From: Hespellia stercorisuis DSM 15480
GTDB lineage: Bacteria > Bacillota > Clostridia > Lachnospirales > Lachnospiraceae
Reading direction: 5' to 3'
DNA length: 64,000 nucleotides
NCBI RefSeq assembly: GCF_900142165.1
Contig: NZ_FQZY01000011.1
Location: 1-64,000, forward strand
A program made the position numbers and the translations under genes. The notes under the pieces were generated by a model. The model did not search any database. It was given only the letters and a program-made list of their open reading frames with translations, and was not told the origin of the DNA. Shown piece after piece: positions 25,282-33,706 of this stretch (the stretch's first letter is position 1; each line of letters starts with the position of its first letter).

Positions 25282-28200
25282 ATGGTAAAAGATAAGTGGG
25301 AGAAAATCTGGAAGGAAAAAGGGAAGAAAGCCCTGATTGTTGTGAGCTGTATCGGTACAGCTCTTCTTTTCACGCTCGCAATTGTGAATGCACAGAAAAT
25401 TCAGGTAGCATTTAACCCGGATGCGTACTCAAATACAGACGAAGATGGAAATTCTCCGGTCGATTATGATTCCACTGTGTTTGGCTCTGACACGAATACG
25501 GATGACGGGCTGGAGTTGGATGATAAGTCAGAAGAGGACTATGAACTTAATGAGGGGACTGATAAAAGTATACTGGACCAGAATCAGAACAGCGGGCAGG
25601 GACTTCAGATTGGGGACGAGTCGGGCTCTGGAACGGAGGGAGAAGACTTGCCGGGCAGCACCGCTGGAGCAGTGGTCGGTGCAGGGAATGGTGACGGTAA
25701 TGCGCTGAATGTAGGCGGAAATGGTTCTGGGAATAACAACGATGGCAGTCGGGGAAACAATGGCGGCACTGGAGATGGCGGAGGAGACCAGAATAATCCG
25801 GGTGGAGGAGATAAGCCGAATAATCCAGATAAGCCGAATACCCCGGATACGCCGGATAACCCGGATAACCCGGACAATCCGAATAAGCCGGACAACCCGG
25901 ACAATCCAGATGACCCGGATACGCCGGACGATCCGGATACGGGAAAATATGGTACGGATTATAAGAACCCGGAGCATATCATCAGCGATCAGCCGGGCGC
26001 GGACGAAGACCAGAAAAAGGGAGTTACCGCGGTATCACTGACGGTAAAGCGTGGATCTCTGATGCAGCATTTCTTTGAGGGAGAGACTCCGCGTTCTTCC
26101 GAGATGGAGTCGTATATCACGGTCGATGCAGTTATGAGTGACGGATCGGTCCGCAGGAATCTGAAGTATATGCCAACGAAGGACACAGGTGGCGACTACA
26201 CGGTGGACTGGGGCGGAAACCCGGGAAATGAAGCGGTGAACGGATCGACCAAATATCCGGAGGTGGGCAGAGAAAAAGGAAAGAACAAGGCTACGATCAG
26301 GTATCGGGGCGCATCGCTGGAGGTGGCGTACGACATTGTCCACTGGCAGGTCACGCTTCATGATTTTGACGAGTCATCACAGAAGGATGCAGAGGGCTAC
26401 AAGGTTTTAAATGAGATCGTATCGCCGGAAGAAACGCCGGTAATTTACCTGTTCGATCCGATGCAGGATATGTACAACCTGATCGGGGAGCGTACACTGA
26501 CCAACAATTCAGGCCAGACGAATTACAGCCACGTGAATGTGGGATATGACACCGATGATATATGGAGTCCGTTCAGAAACTGCTACAAGGAGTACTTTGG
26601 CGGCTGGACGGATACTCCAGAAGATGAGAATACAGAAAGTGTCGGATATTATTATAAAATGAAACGGCCGACGGCCGGTCAGATCAAAGACGGTGTGTAT
26701 AATGTGGAGATGTCTCCGCTGTGGGCGGATTATTCTGAAAACAGTGATTACCAGATCGGACTGTATGGTGATGTGGGCTGGGAATGGTATACAAAGCTGC
26801 TGGGGTATTCCGGGAAAAATCCAACACTGGTCATTCCGCAGGGAGTGCAAAGACTGGAAACATTTGAGCTGTACTATTTTGCAAGTGATACAGGCGGAGA
26901 ACTGCAGAATACGACGGTGAAAAAAATTGTTTTGCCGGAATCTCTGAGTCAATATTCCAACTTAATGGGGAGCGATTTTATTAATTTTTTCCCGAATCTG
27001 GAGGAGATTGAAGTCTCGGCCGGCAACCAGACCTATATGAGTGTTGACGGTGCACTGTATAACAAAACCGGCAAAGTCCTATTGTCGGTCCCAGCGAGAA
27101 AGAAAGCGATATCCAAATGGTCCAGGACGGTACAGCGAATCAGCACGGATGCATTTCAGCATGTAAACATGGACAAGGTGAGTGTTCCGGAGAGCATTGA
27201 CAACTGTCTTGTCGGGAGCTTCTACAATGCCTCAATCGGAACGCTGACGTTCAACTGCAGGGACAAACTCCTGCTGAGCCAGTCATCCTTTGATTTTGAC
27301 AGTACGGTCATGGATTCAGGAATCAAAAAAATCGTGGTCAAGGCAAAGGAGATCGGCTGGAATACGGTGGGCAGCAGTACATCGGCGGATTTGTTTCGTG
27401 ATCTGAACAGTGCCGGGGTGGACATCAGCAAGATCGGACTTCGGATCGTGATGCCGGATTCCGCGGGAAATGCAGTCTATCTGTCTGCTCTGCGGACACT
27501 TCAGAACGGAGTCGACGCTTACAGTAACGATATGGATGATGCATATTCGATTCTGGCCACGGGGCAGCAGGCGCAGAAAACCTATAAGTATCAGGATGGA
27601 TTCCTGTTGTCCGGGAATAAGAAAACACTGGTTGCCGTGTCGAATCAGATAAAAGGTGACAAGGAAATTCCGGGTGGAGTTGAAGTGATCTCGAAAAACG
27701 CTTTTGAAGGATGCAGCCAGATCGTGACGCTGGGAGTTCCGAAAGAGGTCAGAAAAATTGAGAAGAACGCATTTAACGGTACGGAGGGGCTGGCAGCCTT
27801 GTATATGCGCGGTGATACGCCGGCAAAGTTCCAGTCGAAGATATTCGGAGATTCTCTGAAAGAGGGATTCAAGATCTATGTTTCAGAGCAATCCTACAGT
27901 AAGTACATGGAGCAGACGACAGAGTCCCTTGACAACAGCTACGGAGAGGGGACGGCAAATACAGTATTTGCGGTACTGCCGGGTATAGACAAGGCGATCA
28001 TCAATGACGGAAGCACGTATTTTATGAATGCGGATGGCACTTACAGCCTCTATAAAGTAAAAGAAACAATTGCCGGAGTCTTTACGCCCATGGAGGGGAC
28101 CACAGTATTTCTGCAGGGCTGCTTTGCAAACTGCAGGCGTCTGAACGGAATTGTGGTGCCGGATACGGTGACCGCTCTGGAAGGAAAACTGTTTGCCGAC

Positions 28201-29988
28201 TGTCCGGCGCTCGAGATGATCGTCTCAAACGGAACTGTCGCACCGGAGGCGGACATATCGGCCTTTGATGGCGTGGCGGTGGGGCAGATCCGGCTATACC
28301 TGCCGGCAGTGAATGGAATCGAGGATGAATACGCGGGAAAGAACTGGACTGGTTTTCAGTCCGCTGCGACACCGTTTGGCTCTTATACGGCGATGGATGG
28401 AAACGGAGATAACGATGCGGTCTACGGTGTGCAGGATTCAGATGAAATGCACGAAATGGTTACCTATCATGTGATCTATGCGGCGGTCAACAGCAGTGAC
28501 ATGTTTGAACTGAAGAACGATACGACCGAGATCTGTCAGGAGGCGTTCAAGGGAACTGCTGTGACAGCGGTATCCAACGCAGGCTCTGTAGAAAAAGTCG
28601 GTGCATCTGCATTTGAGGACTGCACGGAGCTGATCGGAATTGATCTGAACAGTTCGACCTGGGGAGCCCCAATCTCATTTGACACGGCGGCATTCAAAAA
28701 CTGCAGCAGTTTGAGCAATCTCACCTATACGTCGGCTTCCTACTGGCCGACGATGATTCCAGGGAGCGTCACAAGCCTTCCGGATGAGTGCTTTGCCGGT
28801 TGTATTTCAATGCCGGGCGTCTGGTTCCCGACAGATCTGACGACAATCGGAAGAGAATGCTTTGCTGGCTGCACGGGGATCAAGACGGCAGAATTTCAGG
28901 AGAATGTCACAACGCTCGGCGAGGCGTGCTTTAGGGGCTGCAGTGCATTGCAGGAGGTGACTTCTGTAAATCCGGAGAACATGGGAAACTATTACTCCAT
29001 GCCATACAAGCTGACGGAAGTGCCGGCGTACTGTTTTGAAGGATGCGTCTCCCTGGGAGAAACTTGGCTGCAGTCGGAGGTGACCAGTGTGGGTGATTAC
29101 GCGTTCGCAAACTGCGAATCTGTGCCGTATATGGCATTCCCGGCTGGATTGACAAAGCTGGGCGAGGGAAGCTTCTTGAACTGCAGTTCCATGGCAGAAA
29201 CCTATGCAGACAACCCGGAGGACGGGGAGACCTATGGTTCCCTTCCATATAATCTGGAAGAGGTGCCTGCCCACTGCTTCGAAGGGTGCAGCGCACTTGT
29301 CGGGGCGGAGATACAGGCGGCCACGGTTCGCGTAGGCGATTATGCATTTGCGGGCTGTGCATCGATACAATATGCAGTATTCCCGGCGAATCTTGCACAA
29401 CTGGGAGTGGGAAGTTTTCAGAACTGCACAACTCTTGAAAATGTGGTCGTGCCGGGGGCACTGGAATTACTGGGGGATGCAGCATTCAGCGGAGACACGG
29501 CTCTGACGGCGGTTGAGTTCGGGCAGACTCCTAGCAATTTGGCCGATATGACAGATGTGCAGCTGATTCGTGAGACGTATTTTAAGGATTGTCCGCTGAC
29601 AACGCTGAAGATGGGAGATAACGAGCTTATCGAAACCGACAGTGGAGAGGGCGCAAAGGCGGCAAAGGCTGCAGCAGATGAGGCGAAGGACGGCATGAAA
29701 AATGACACTGATGCGGAGCAGCCGACACAGGGGACAGAGCAGCCTGTGCAGAGTGCAGAGCAGCCGACACAGAATGCGGAGCGGCCGATACAGGGCACAA
29801 CAGAGCAGCAGACAAATGTAGAGCAGCCGGCGCAAGGTGCAGATCAGGATGCGGTGGACGAGGAGACCAAAGCACCGGATAGGAAGACAGCGGATGACAT
29901 GAACACAGATGGCGCCGGGATAGATGAAATGGAGAAGGATGAGGCGATGCCGGATAAAACTGTGACGGATGGAACAGAAACGGAGTAA
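25282..29988 (+). CDS. BspA-like leucine-rich-repeat surface protein
   Basis: 1568 residues from the ATG at 25282, preferred over an in-frame upstream start because GAGGGA lies just before it and a signal anchor follows (KKALIVVSCIGTALLFTLAI, residues about 15-34). Next come an acidic spacer, a Gly/Asn-rich linker and a Pro-Asn-Asp linker built of PDNP units (about 175-220). The body has many LRR_5 (BspA/TpLRR) units such as VTSVGDYAFANC and LTTIGRECFAGC. The tail has repeated EQPTQ/EQPVQ motifs and acidic residues, with no LPXTG sorting signal. It is probably exposed on the surface and held by its N-terminal helix. Such proteins bind host or neighbouring-cell surfaces in related bacteria. 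Confidence 0.88.
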   Translation: MVKDKWEKIWKEKGKKALIVVSCIGTALLFTLAIVNAQKIQVAFNPDAYSNTDEDGNSPVDYDSTVFGSDTNTDDGLELDDKSEEDYELNEGTDKSILDQNQNSGQGLQIGDESGSGTEGEDLPGSTAGAVVGAGNGDGNALNVGGNGSGNNNDGSRGNNGGTGDGGGDQNNPGGGDKPNNPDKPNTPDTPDNPDNPDNPNKPDNPDNPDDPDTPDDPDTGKYGTDYKNPEHIISDQPGADEDQKKGVTAVSLTVKRGSLMQHFFEGETPRSSEMESYITVDAVMSDGSVRRNLKYMPTKDTGGDYTVDWGGNPGNEAVNGSTKYPEVGREKGKNKATIRYRGASLEVAYDIVHWQVTLHDFDESSQKDAEGYKVLNEIVSPEETPVIYLFDPMQDMYNLIGERTLTNNSGQTNYSHVNVGYDTDDIWSPFRNCYKEYFGGWTDTPEDENTESVGYYYKMKRPTAGQIKDGVYNVEMSPLWADYSENSDYQIGLYGDVGWEWYTKLLGYSGKNPTLVIPQGVQRLETFELYYFASDTGGELQNTTVKKIVLPESLSQYSNLMGSDFINFFPNLEEIEVSAGNQTYMSVDGALYNKTGKVLLSVPARKKAISKWSRTVQRISTDAFQHVNMDKVSVPESIDNCLVGSFYNASIGTLTFNCRDKLLLSQSSFDFDSTVMDSGIKKIVVKAKEIGWNTVGSSTSADLFRDLNSAGVDISKIGLRIVMPDSAGNAVYLSALRTLQNGVDAYSNDMDDAYSILATGQQAQKTYKYQDGFLLSGNKKTLVAVSNQIKGDKEIPGGVEVISKNAFEGCSQIVTLGVPKEVRKIEKNAFNGTEGLAALYMRGDTPAKFQSKIFGDSLKEGFKIYVSEQSYSKYMEQTTESLDNSYGEGTANTVFAVLPGIDKAIINDGSTYFMNADGTYSLYKVKETIAGVFTPMEGTTVFLQGCFANCRRLNGIVVPDTVTALEGKLFADCPALEMIVSNGTVAPEADISAFDGVAVGQIRLYLPAVNGIEDEYAGKNWTGFQSAATPFGSYTAMDGNGDNDAVYGVQDSDEMHEMVTYHVIYAAVNSSDMFELKNDTTEICQEAFKGTAVTAVSNAGSVEKVGASAFEDCTELIGIDLNSSTWGAPISFDTAAFKNCSSLSNLTYTSASYWPTMIPGSVTSLPDECFAGCISMPGVWFPTDLTTIGRECFAGCTGIKTAEFQENVTTLGEACFRGCSALQEVTSVNPENMGNYYSMPYKLTEVPAYCFEGCVSLGETWLQSEVTSVGDYAFANCESVPYMAFPAGLTKLGEGSFLNCSSMAETYADNPEDGETYGSLPYNLEEVPAHCFEGCSALVGAEIQAATVRVGDYAFAGCASIQYAVFPANLAQLGVGSFQNCTTLENVVVPGALELLGDAAFSGDTALTAVEFGQTPSNLADMTDVQLIRETYFKDCPLTTLKMGDNELIETDSGEGAKAAKAAADEAKDGMKNDTDAEQPTQGTEQPVQSAEQPTQNAERPIQGTTEQQTNVEQPAQGADQDAVDEETKAPDRKTADDMNTDGAGIDEMEKDEAMPDKTVTDGTETE

Positions 29989-30080
29989 AGCGGTACCGGA
30001 TGAAAAGACGTGGGATGACCTTGTACAGGGGATCGTGTACTGCGTGGAAACCGGGTAGAAAAATCATAGAAACGAACGTA

Positions 30081-30121
30081 TACAGGAGGAGTCCACGCAT
30101 GACGCGTGGACTCCTCCTGTA
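30081..30121. terminator. Perfect 18-bp hairpin between convergent genes
   Basis: TACAGGAGGAGTCCACGC and its exact complement flank a 5-nt loop. It sits between the LRR gene (+) and the LytTR gene (-), so it probably serves both. T tracts are weak on both sides. Confidence 0.7.
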
Positions 30122-30165
30122 GTAAAACTCAGAACGTTTCATTTGGACAGTGCAAAAACATATGA

Positions 30166-30999
30166 TCATGGAGTCGAAGCGCGGTTATGAAGCGCGAGCC
30201 ATTTCTCCAGTGCCTTTTTGATGAGAGTGTACTTTTTCTGCGGTACAGGAAGTCGGGTCTGGTCTGTCAGTTCTATCTGGAACCGCTTCAGACTGTATAC
30301 GTATTGCGGATTGACAAGGTATCCGGAATGGATGCGGATAAAAAAACCGGGATACTTTTTACCGATCACAGATAGACTCTCGACGACAGACAGAGCGGAA
30401 TCCTTCGTATGGATGATTGTGTGGAATCCATTGTCAGTGCTCTCCATCCAGAGTATCGTGTTCACCAGCAGATAGTAGGTGGAGCGGTCGATTCCTTTTA
30501 TGAGAATCCGGTTTTCATCAAAAGAATACTGGATTTCCTGTGTGGATACAGGAGTATAGTGAACCGGATAAATAGTGTCCCTTGTGTCATACGGAAATGC
30601 GTTGGAAATGTGCAGTAAAAGAATCCGGGATACCCGCTGTATGGCGCCATCCTCGCCGGGAATACGCCGTTCGCACCAGGTGTAGTGCAGACGCTGATCA
30701 TGGCGCAGGGATTTTCCGTCGGGATAATATGTAAACACCCGGTAGGTCAGAACAATCTCGCAATAAGACTTGCCACTGGTGATGGCCGTGGATGTGATAT
30801 TGCTCATCGTAAAGCGCAGGTTGTGTTCCTCGTTGCTCCAGGCCTGACGCAGTTGGTCACTTCCCTGGATCCACTGACCTTCTGCGGGCCCGATCCAGAG
30901 AATATTCTCATCCAGACAGTCAAAGAAAGGCTGTAGATTATTGTTGTAATATTCTGTGATAATTGAAATTGATTGTTCTGTGAGCGAATTGATATTCAT
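30166..30999 (-). CDS. SnoaL-like sensor fused to LytTR DNA-binding domain
   Basis: 277 residues. The N-terminal ~130 residues resemble a SnoaL/NTF2-like pocket domain (helix, then LDENILWIGPAEGQWIQGSDQLRQAW and curved strands). The C-terminal ~100 residues are a LytTR domain (ILWMESTDNGFHTIIHTKDS ... FIRIHSGYLVNPQYV). No receiver domain or membrane segment is present, so this is a one-component regulator, perhaps sensing a small ligand in the NTF2-type pocket. It is transcribed alone and points toward the LRR gene. The target is unknown; the LRR gene is the nearest candidate. Confidence 0.82.
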   Translation of the reverse strand: MNINSLTEQSISIITEYYNNNLQPFFDCLDENILWIGPAEGQWIQGSDQLRQAWSNEEHNLRFTMSNITSTAITSGKSYCEIVLTYRVFTYYPDGKSLRHDQRLHYTWCERRIPGEDGAIQRVSRILLLHISNAFPYDTRDTIYPVHYTPVSTQEIQYSFDENRILIKGIDRSTYYLLVNTILWMESTDNGFHTIIHTKDSALSVVESLSVIGKKYPGFFIRIHSGYLVNPQYVYSLKRFQIELTDQTRLPVPQKKYTLIKKALEKWLALHNRASTP

Positions 31000-31451
31000 A
31001 AAAAACAGTCTCCTTTAGCAAAAAATAAAGTGGACTCACATCCTGATAGGTGGTAGGTGGGCCGCAGGTCAGTCCTGACAGAGTCGTATAATCTTCCAGA
31101 ATAGAGCCTCCGGCAGATTTGAATTTATTGTAGCACACAGAATGATAAATTAACAGAGTGGAAAATCAGAAGAACAAATGGGACAGATTGGATTTTGAAT
31201 AAGGAATTGGACGAAGCTGTTACTTCCACCGAATTATCAAGTGAATGCAACAGCTTCGAATTTTTTTCTTACTACATATTTAGGAATGAGAGTAAATGTT
31301 TTATCATTTACGAATGAGGGGGCGATAGCATCTCTGCTATCTAAGTACATTGTACAAATCATATTTGAAGAAAGTGTGAGCGTTTTCTTAAAGAATCTTA
31401 AATTTTCTAAAATTTCACAACGTTTCCGGACTGTTTTTATTTATACTAACT
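31000..31451. other. Gap between the LytTR gene and dinD
   Basis: Both flanking genes are on the minus strand. It contains the ribosome-binding site of the LytTR gene (AGGAGAC on the minus strand near 31010), an orphan plus-strand terminator at 31212-31267, and AT-rich sequence with a GATAGCA...TGCTATC stem near 31326-31342. A long open frame on the plus strand that overlaps dinD has no start signal and is not accepted. Confidence 0.4.
31212..31267 (+). terminator. Orphan intrinsic terminator
   Basis: CGAAGCTGTT (31212-31221) pairs with AACAGCTTCG (31249-31258), then AATTTTTTT. No plus-strand gene lies upstream, so it may end a small RNA or be a relic. Confidence 0.65.
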
Positions 31452-32342
31452 TCAACCATCAAGCTTTTTTCGCTGTTCTCGTTCGATTTGTTTTATGCTT
31501 TTTGGGGGTGTTGGTAAATCTTCAGGCATGGTGCCACCAAGACGTTCAATTGTATCGCGAACTTCTTTGCCGACATTATAATGTGTCTGATTAGCAGCTT
31601 CCTTTCCAACGATATGATCTTTCCGAAGTTTCTCATCTGTTTGGGTTGCTCGGAAGAGATTAGCGGCAAGTTCTGTACTGCCCATGTAATCTAATATGCC
31701 TTGACTTTTCTTTAATCCTTTGCGAGCGTGTATTTCTTTGCGACCAAGTCCACCATACAATCCCTGATATCCTTTATTTTGAAAAATAGCATAATCTCGA
31801 GGATCGGATATGCCAGCCATATTAGCGGCTTCGGCGAGAGACTTGTTATGCTCTTTCATTTCATTACGAACTGCAAGTCTCTTCTTATCTTCACTCAAAT
31901 CATCGAAATTTTCAATTAGTTCTTGCTGTCTTGTCTTGATAGCGAAATAGGTCTGACCTTGAGCAATAATCTGTTTACGTGGATCTCCATTTTGTACAAT
32001 TAGATAACAGGCATATCTAGAAAGTTCGTAATCTTCAAGCTCGCGGCCGGCACCAGAACCAATGTTCACCAATTTGTTGACCTCAACAAAATGGTCTGTG
32101 ATTTCATTATCGCTTTCAGAACAAGAAATTTGAGCTTTTTCTATTACTTTTGTAAAATTGCGCCATTCTGTATATCCAAGAGCAGTCTGCAATTCTCTGG
32201 CATACCAACATTCCTGTCCGTATTCGTTAATATGCTTTATAGATTCAAAAACAGTTTCTGTATAGTTGTTTTTTTCTTCATCTGAAAGAATATTTGAAAG
32301 AACTCTGTTAGATAATGTTTGTAATTCTTCATCAAATTCCAT
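31452..32342 (-). CDS. dinD: DinD-like DNA damage-inducible protein
   Basis: 296 residues, close to the DinD family throughout: N-terminal Bro-N/KilA-like segment YGQECWYARELQTALGYTEWRNF, central EVNKLVNIGSGAGRELEDYELSRYACYLIVQNGDPRK, and the conserved QTYFAIKTRQQEL and GKEVRDTIERLGGTMPEDLP ends. In E. coli DinD inhibits RecA strand exchange and belongs to the SOS regulon. The start is supported by GAGGAGG on the minus strand, which lies at the end of a short upstream frame. AT-rich composition suggests acquisition. A TACAACA-AA-TGTTGTA palindrome upstream could be an operator. Confidence 0.92.
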   Translation of the reverse strand: MEFDEELQTLSNRVLSNILSDEEKNNYTETVFESIKHINEYGQECWYARELQTALGYTEWRNFTKVIEKAQISCSESDNEITDHFVEVNKLVNIGSGAGRELEDYELSRYACYLIVQNGDPRKQIIAQGQTYFAIKTRQQELIENFDDLSEDKKRLAVRNEMKEHNKSLAEAANMAGISDPRDYAIFQNKGYQGLYGGLGRKEIHARKGLKKSQGILDYMGSTELAANLFRATQTDEKLRKDHIVGKEAANQTHYNVGKEVRDTIERLGGTMPEDLPTPPKSIKQIEREQRKKLDG

Positions 32343-32345
32343 AGT

Positions 32346-32570
32346 TTAAATACCTCCTCGTTTGTAACCTGCGATTATCTCAAAAGGATATTGTGACGGG
32401 CACTTTTTAATGAGTTTCCGAGTCATCTCCTTTATATCCATTATATCAATTTTTTTATATTTGTCTGGGGGATTTATTTCAATTTCATTCGCATCGCTTT
32501 CTTTATTGTTTAAATGTACCACAATTGATGGATTTGTAAAATATAGAAATTGCACAAACACATACAACAA
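32346..32570 (-). CDS. Short hypothetical ORF upstream of dinD
   Basis: Up to 74 residues, ending 3 bases before dinD so that its last codons form dinD's ribosome-binding site. The C-terminal half (MDIKEMTRKLIKKCPSQYPF) looks protein-like and basic, while the N-terminal part is less convincing. Translation may start internally. No family is recognised. It may be a translation-coupling leader or a separate small gene. Confidence 0.35.
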   Translation of the reverse strand: MLYVFVQFLYFTNPSIVVHLNNKESDANEIEINPPDKYKKIDIMDIKEMTRKLIKKCPSQYPFEIIAGYKRGGI

Positions 32571-32578
32571 ATGTTGTA
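32563..32578. promoter_or_regulatory. Palindrome upstream of dinD, possible operator
   Basis: TACAACA-AA-TGTTGTA. It keeps the AAC-N4-GTT core of Gram-positive LexA boxes but differs at the flanking CG positions, so LexA binding is only possible, not shown. Confidence 0.4.
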
Positions 32579-32871
32579 CACGATGACCATCATGTCAGGA
32601 AAATATTTGAATATTTATTTTTGAATGTTTTCGGCATAAAAAGAAACGTTATAAAAGCTGTGGTTTAGAATAAATACGACATAAAAATCTGACAATAAAA
32701 TAACAAAAATGAAAAAGATTGCCAATAAAATAACTTATGAAGAATCGATTGACAATTCGAAATCAGCTTTCTATAATTAGAGTATCGTCACAATGAAAAA
32801 CAGCAGTGCATGGTCGGCTGTTTCGAAAAAATACTTATATAATGATCATGCGTTAAAAGAAGGGAGAAACT
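32571..32871. other. AT-rich gap between divergent units
   Basis: Carries the promoter at 32749-32777 and AT-rich sequence with no ORF. The start of the kinase-like gene has GAAGGGAG. Confidence 0.5.
32749..32777 (+). promoter_or_regulatory. Consensus sigma-A promoter of the guanylate-kinase-like gene
   Basis: TTGACA (32749-32754), 17-bp spacer, TATAAT (32772-32777): a full match to consensus. The predicted 5' leader is about 90 nt. Confidence 0.9.
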
Positions 32872-33531
32872 ATGGCTAAAGACTATTTGAACAAAATCGC
32901 TGAGCGGGGACAGCTGATCGTCGTATCCGGACCGAACGGAGTTGGAAAGAGGACTGTAATCAGACGGTACCTTAAAGAGCATCCGAATGCGATCACTGCG
33001 ACAACCGCGACAACGAGAGATCCGAGGGAAGGTGAGACCGAGGGCGTCGAGCACTTTTTCCTGTCGGAACTGGAATTTGACCGGTTGGTTCGAACCGGAC
33101 AGATGCTGCACTATTCATTCTATCAGAATCGCCGCTACGGAACCCCGAAGGAGACCGTGGAGCAGGCAAGAAACAAGGGACACAATGTAATCGTGGATGT
33201 GGACGTGATGGGAGCAATGAAGATTCGTGCTCTATGTCCGGATGCAACCTTGATTTTCGTTATGCCTCCGTCATGGGAAGAGCTGGAAGCACGGCTTCGC
33301 AAGCGTGCTACGAATGACGAGGAGACCATCCAGAAGTTCCTGGAGATGTCCAAAGAGGATATTGTCTGTGCGGGACAGTATGATTACATAATCGTCAATG
33401 ACACGGTGGAAAAGGCAGTGAGCAGATTCGCGCAGATCGTTCATGGCAATCGTTACAGCAAGATCAGCATGAAGAGCTTTCTGGAGAGTTATATCGAGGA
33501 AGAGATTGTACCGCTTACAGATTGCTGCTGA
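32872..33531 (+). CDS. Guanylate-kinase-like protein with altered Walker A
   Basis: 219 residues with a guanylate kinase fold: GMP-binding TTRDPREGETEGVEHFF, YGTPKETVEQA and VDVDVMGAMKI motifs and an RATNDEETIQKFLEM lid. The P-loop reads GPNGVGKRT where active enzymes have GPSGAGKST, so the Mg2+-binding Ser/Thr directly after the Lys is replaced by Arg. This predicts weak, absent or changed phosphoryl transfer. It is a stand-alone gene with a consensus promoter, not in the usual gmk-rpoZ setting, so it is probably a second, specialised copy. The C-terminal ~30 residues extend beyond the lid domain. Confidence 0.83.
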   Translation: MAKDYLNKIAERGQLIVVSGPNGVGKRTVIRRYLKEHPNAITATTATTRDPREGETEGVEHFFLSELEFDRLVRTGQMLHYSFYQNRRYGTPKETVEQARNKGHNVIVDVDVMGAMKIRALCPDATLIFVMPPSWEELEARLRKRATNDEETIQKFLEMSKEDIVCAGQYDYIIVNDTVEKAVSRFAQIVHGNRYSKISMKSFLESYIEEEIVPLTDCC

Positions 33532-33596
33532 TTTTCGTACCGATGTTTTAACGGTTTTATGTTGAGCACCCGATTTATCGTTCACAGCATCTAAAA

Positions 33597-33655
33597 AAAG
33601 ACACCCGGAGTGTAATGGCATTTATACAAGATGTCATTACACTTCGGGTGTCTTT
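33597..33655. terminator. Bidirectional terminator between the kinase-like gene and rpiR
   Basis: AAAGACACCCG.AGTGTAATG pairs with CATTACACT.CGGGTGTCTTT over a stem of more than 20 bp with small bulges. A-tract and T-tract flanks on both sides allow it to serve the two convergent genes. Confidence 0.9.
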
Positions 33656-33706
33656 GCGTCAATAATAAGCCGGCCGCCAGAAAGCGATGCTCAAAGCAGC
33701 TATAAA

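Noticed and set aside
28931-29485. Minus-strand frames inside the LRR gene
   Set aside because: Pro/His/Arg-rich translations without starts, a by-product of repeated codons.
31241-31594. 117-codon plus-strand frame overlapping dinD
   Set aside because: Starts in the orphan terminator, has no ribosome-binding site, and overlaps a well-supported gene on the other strand.
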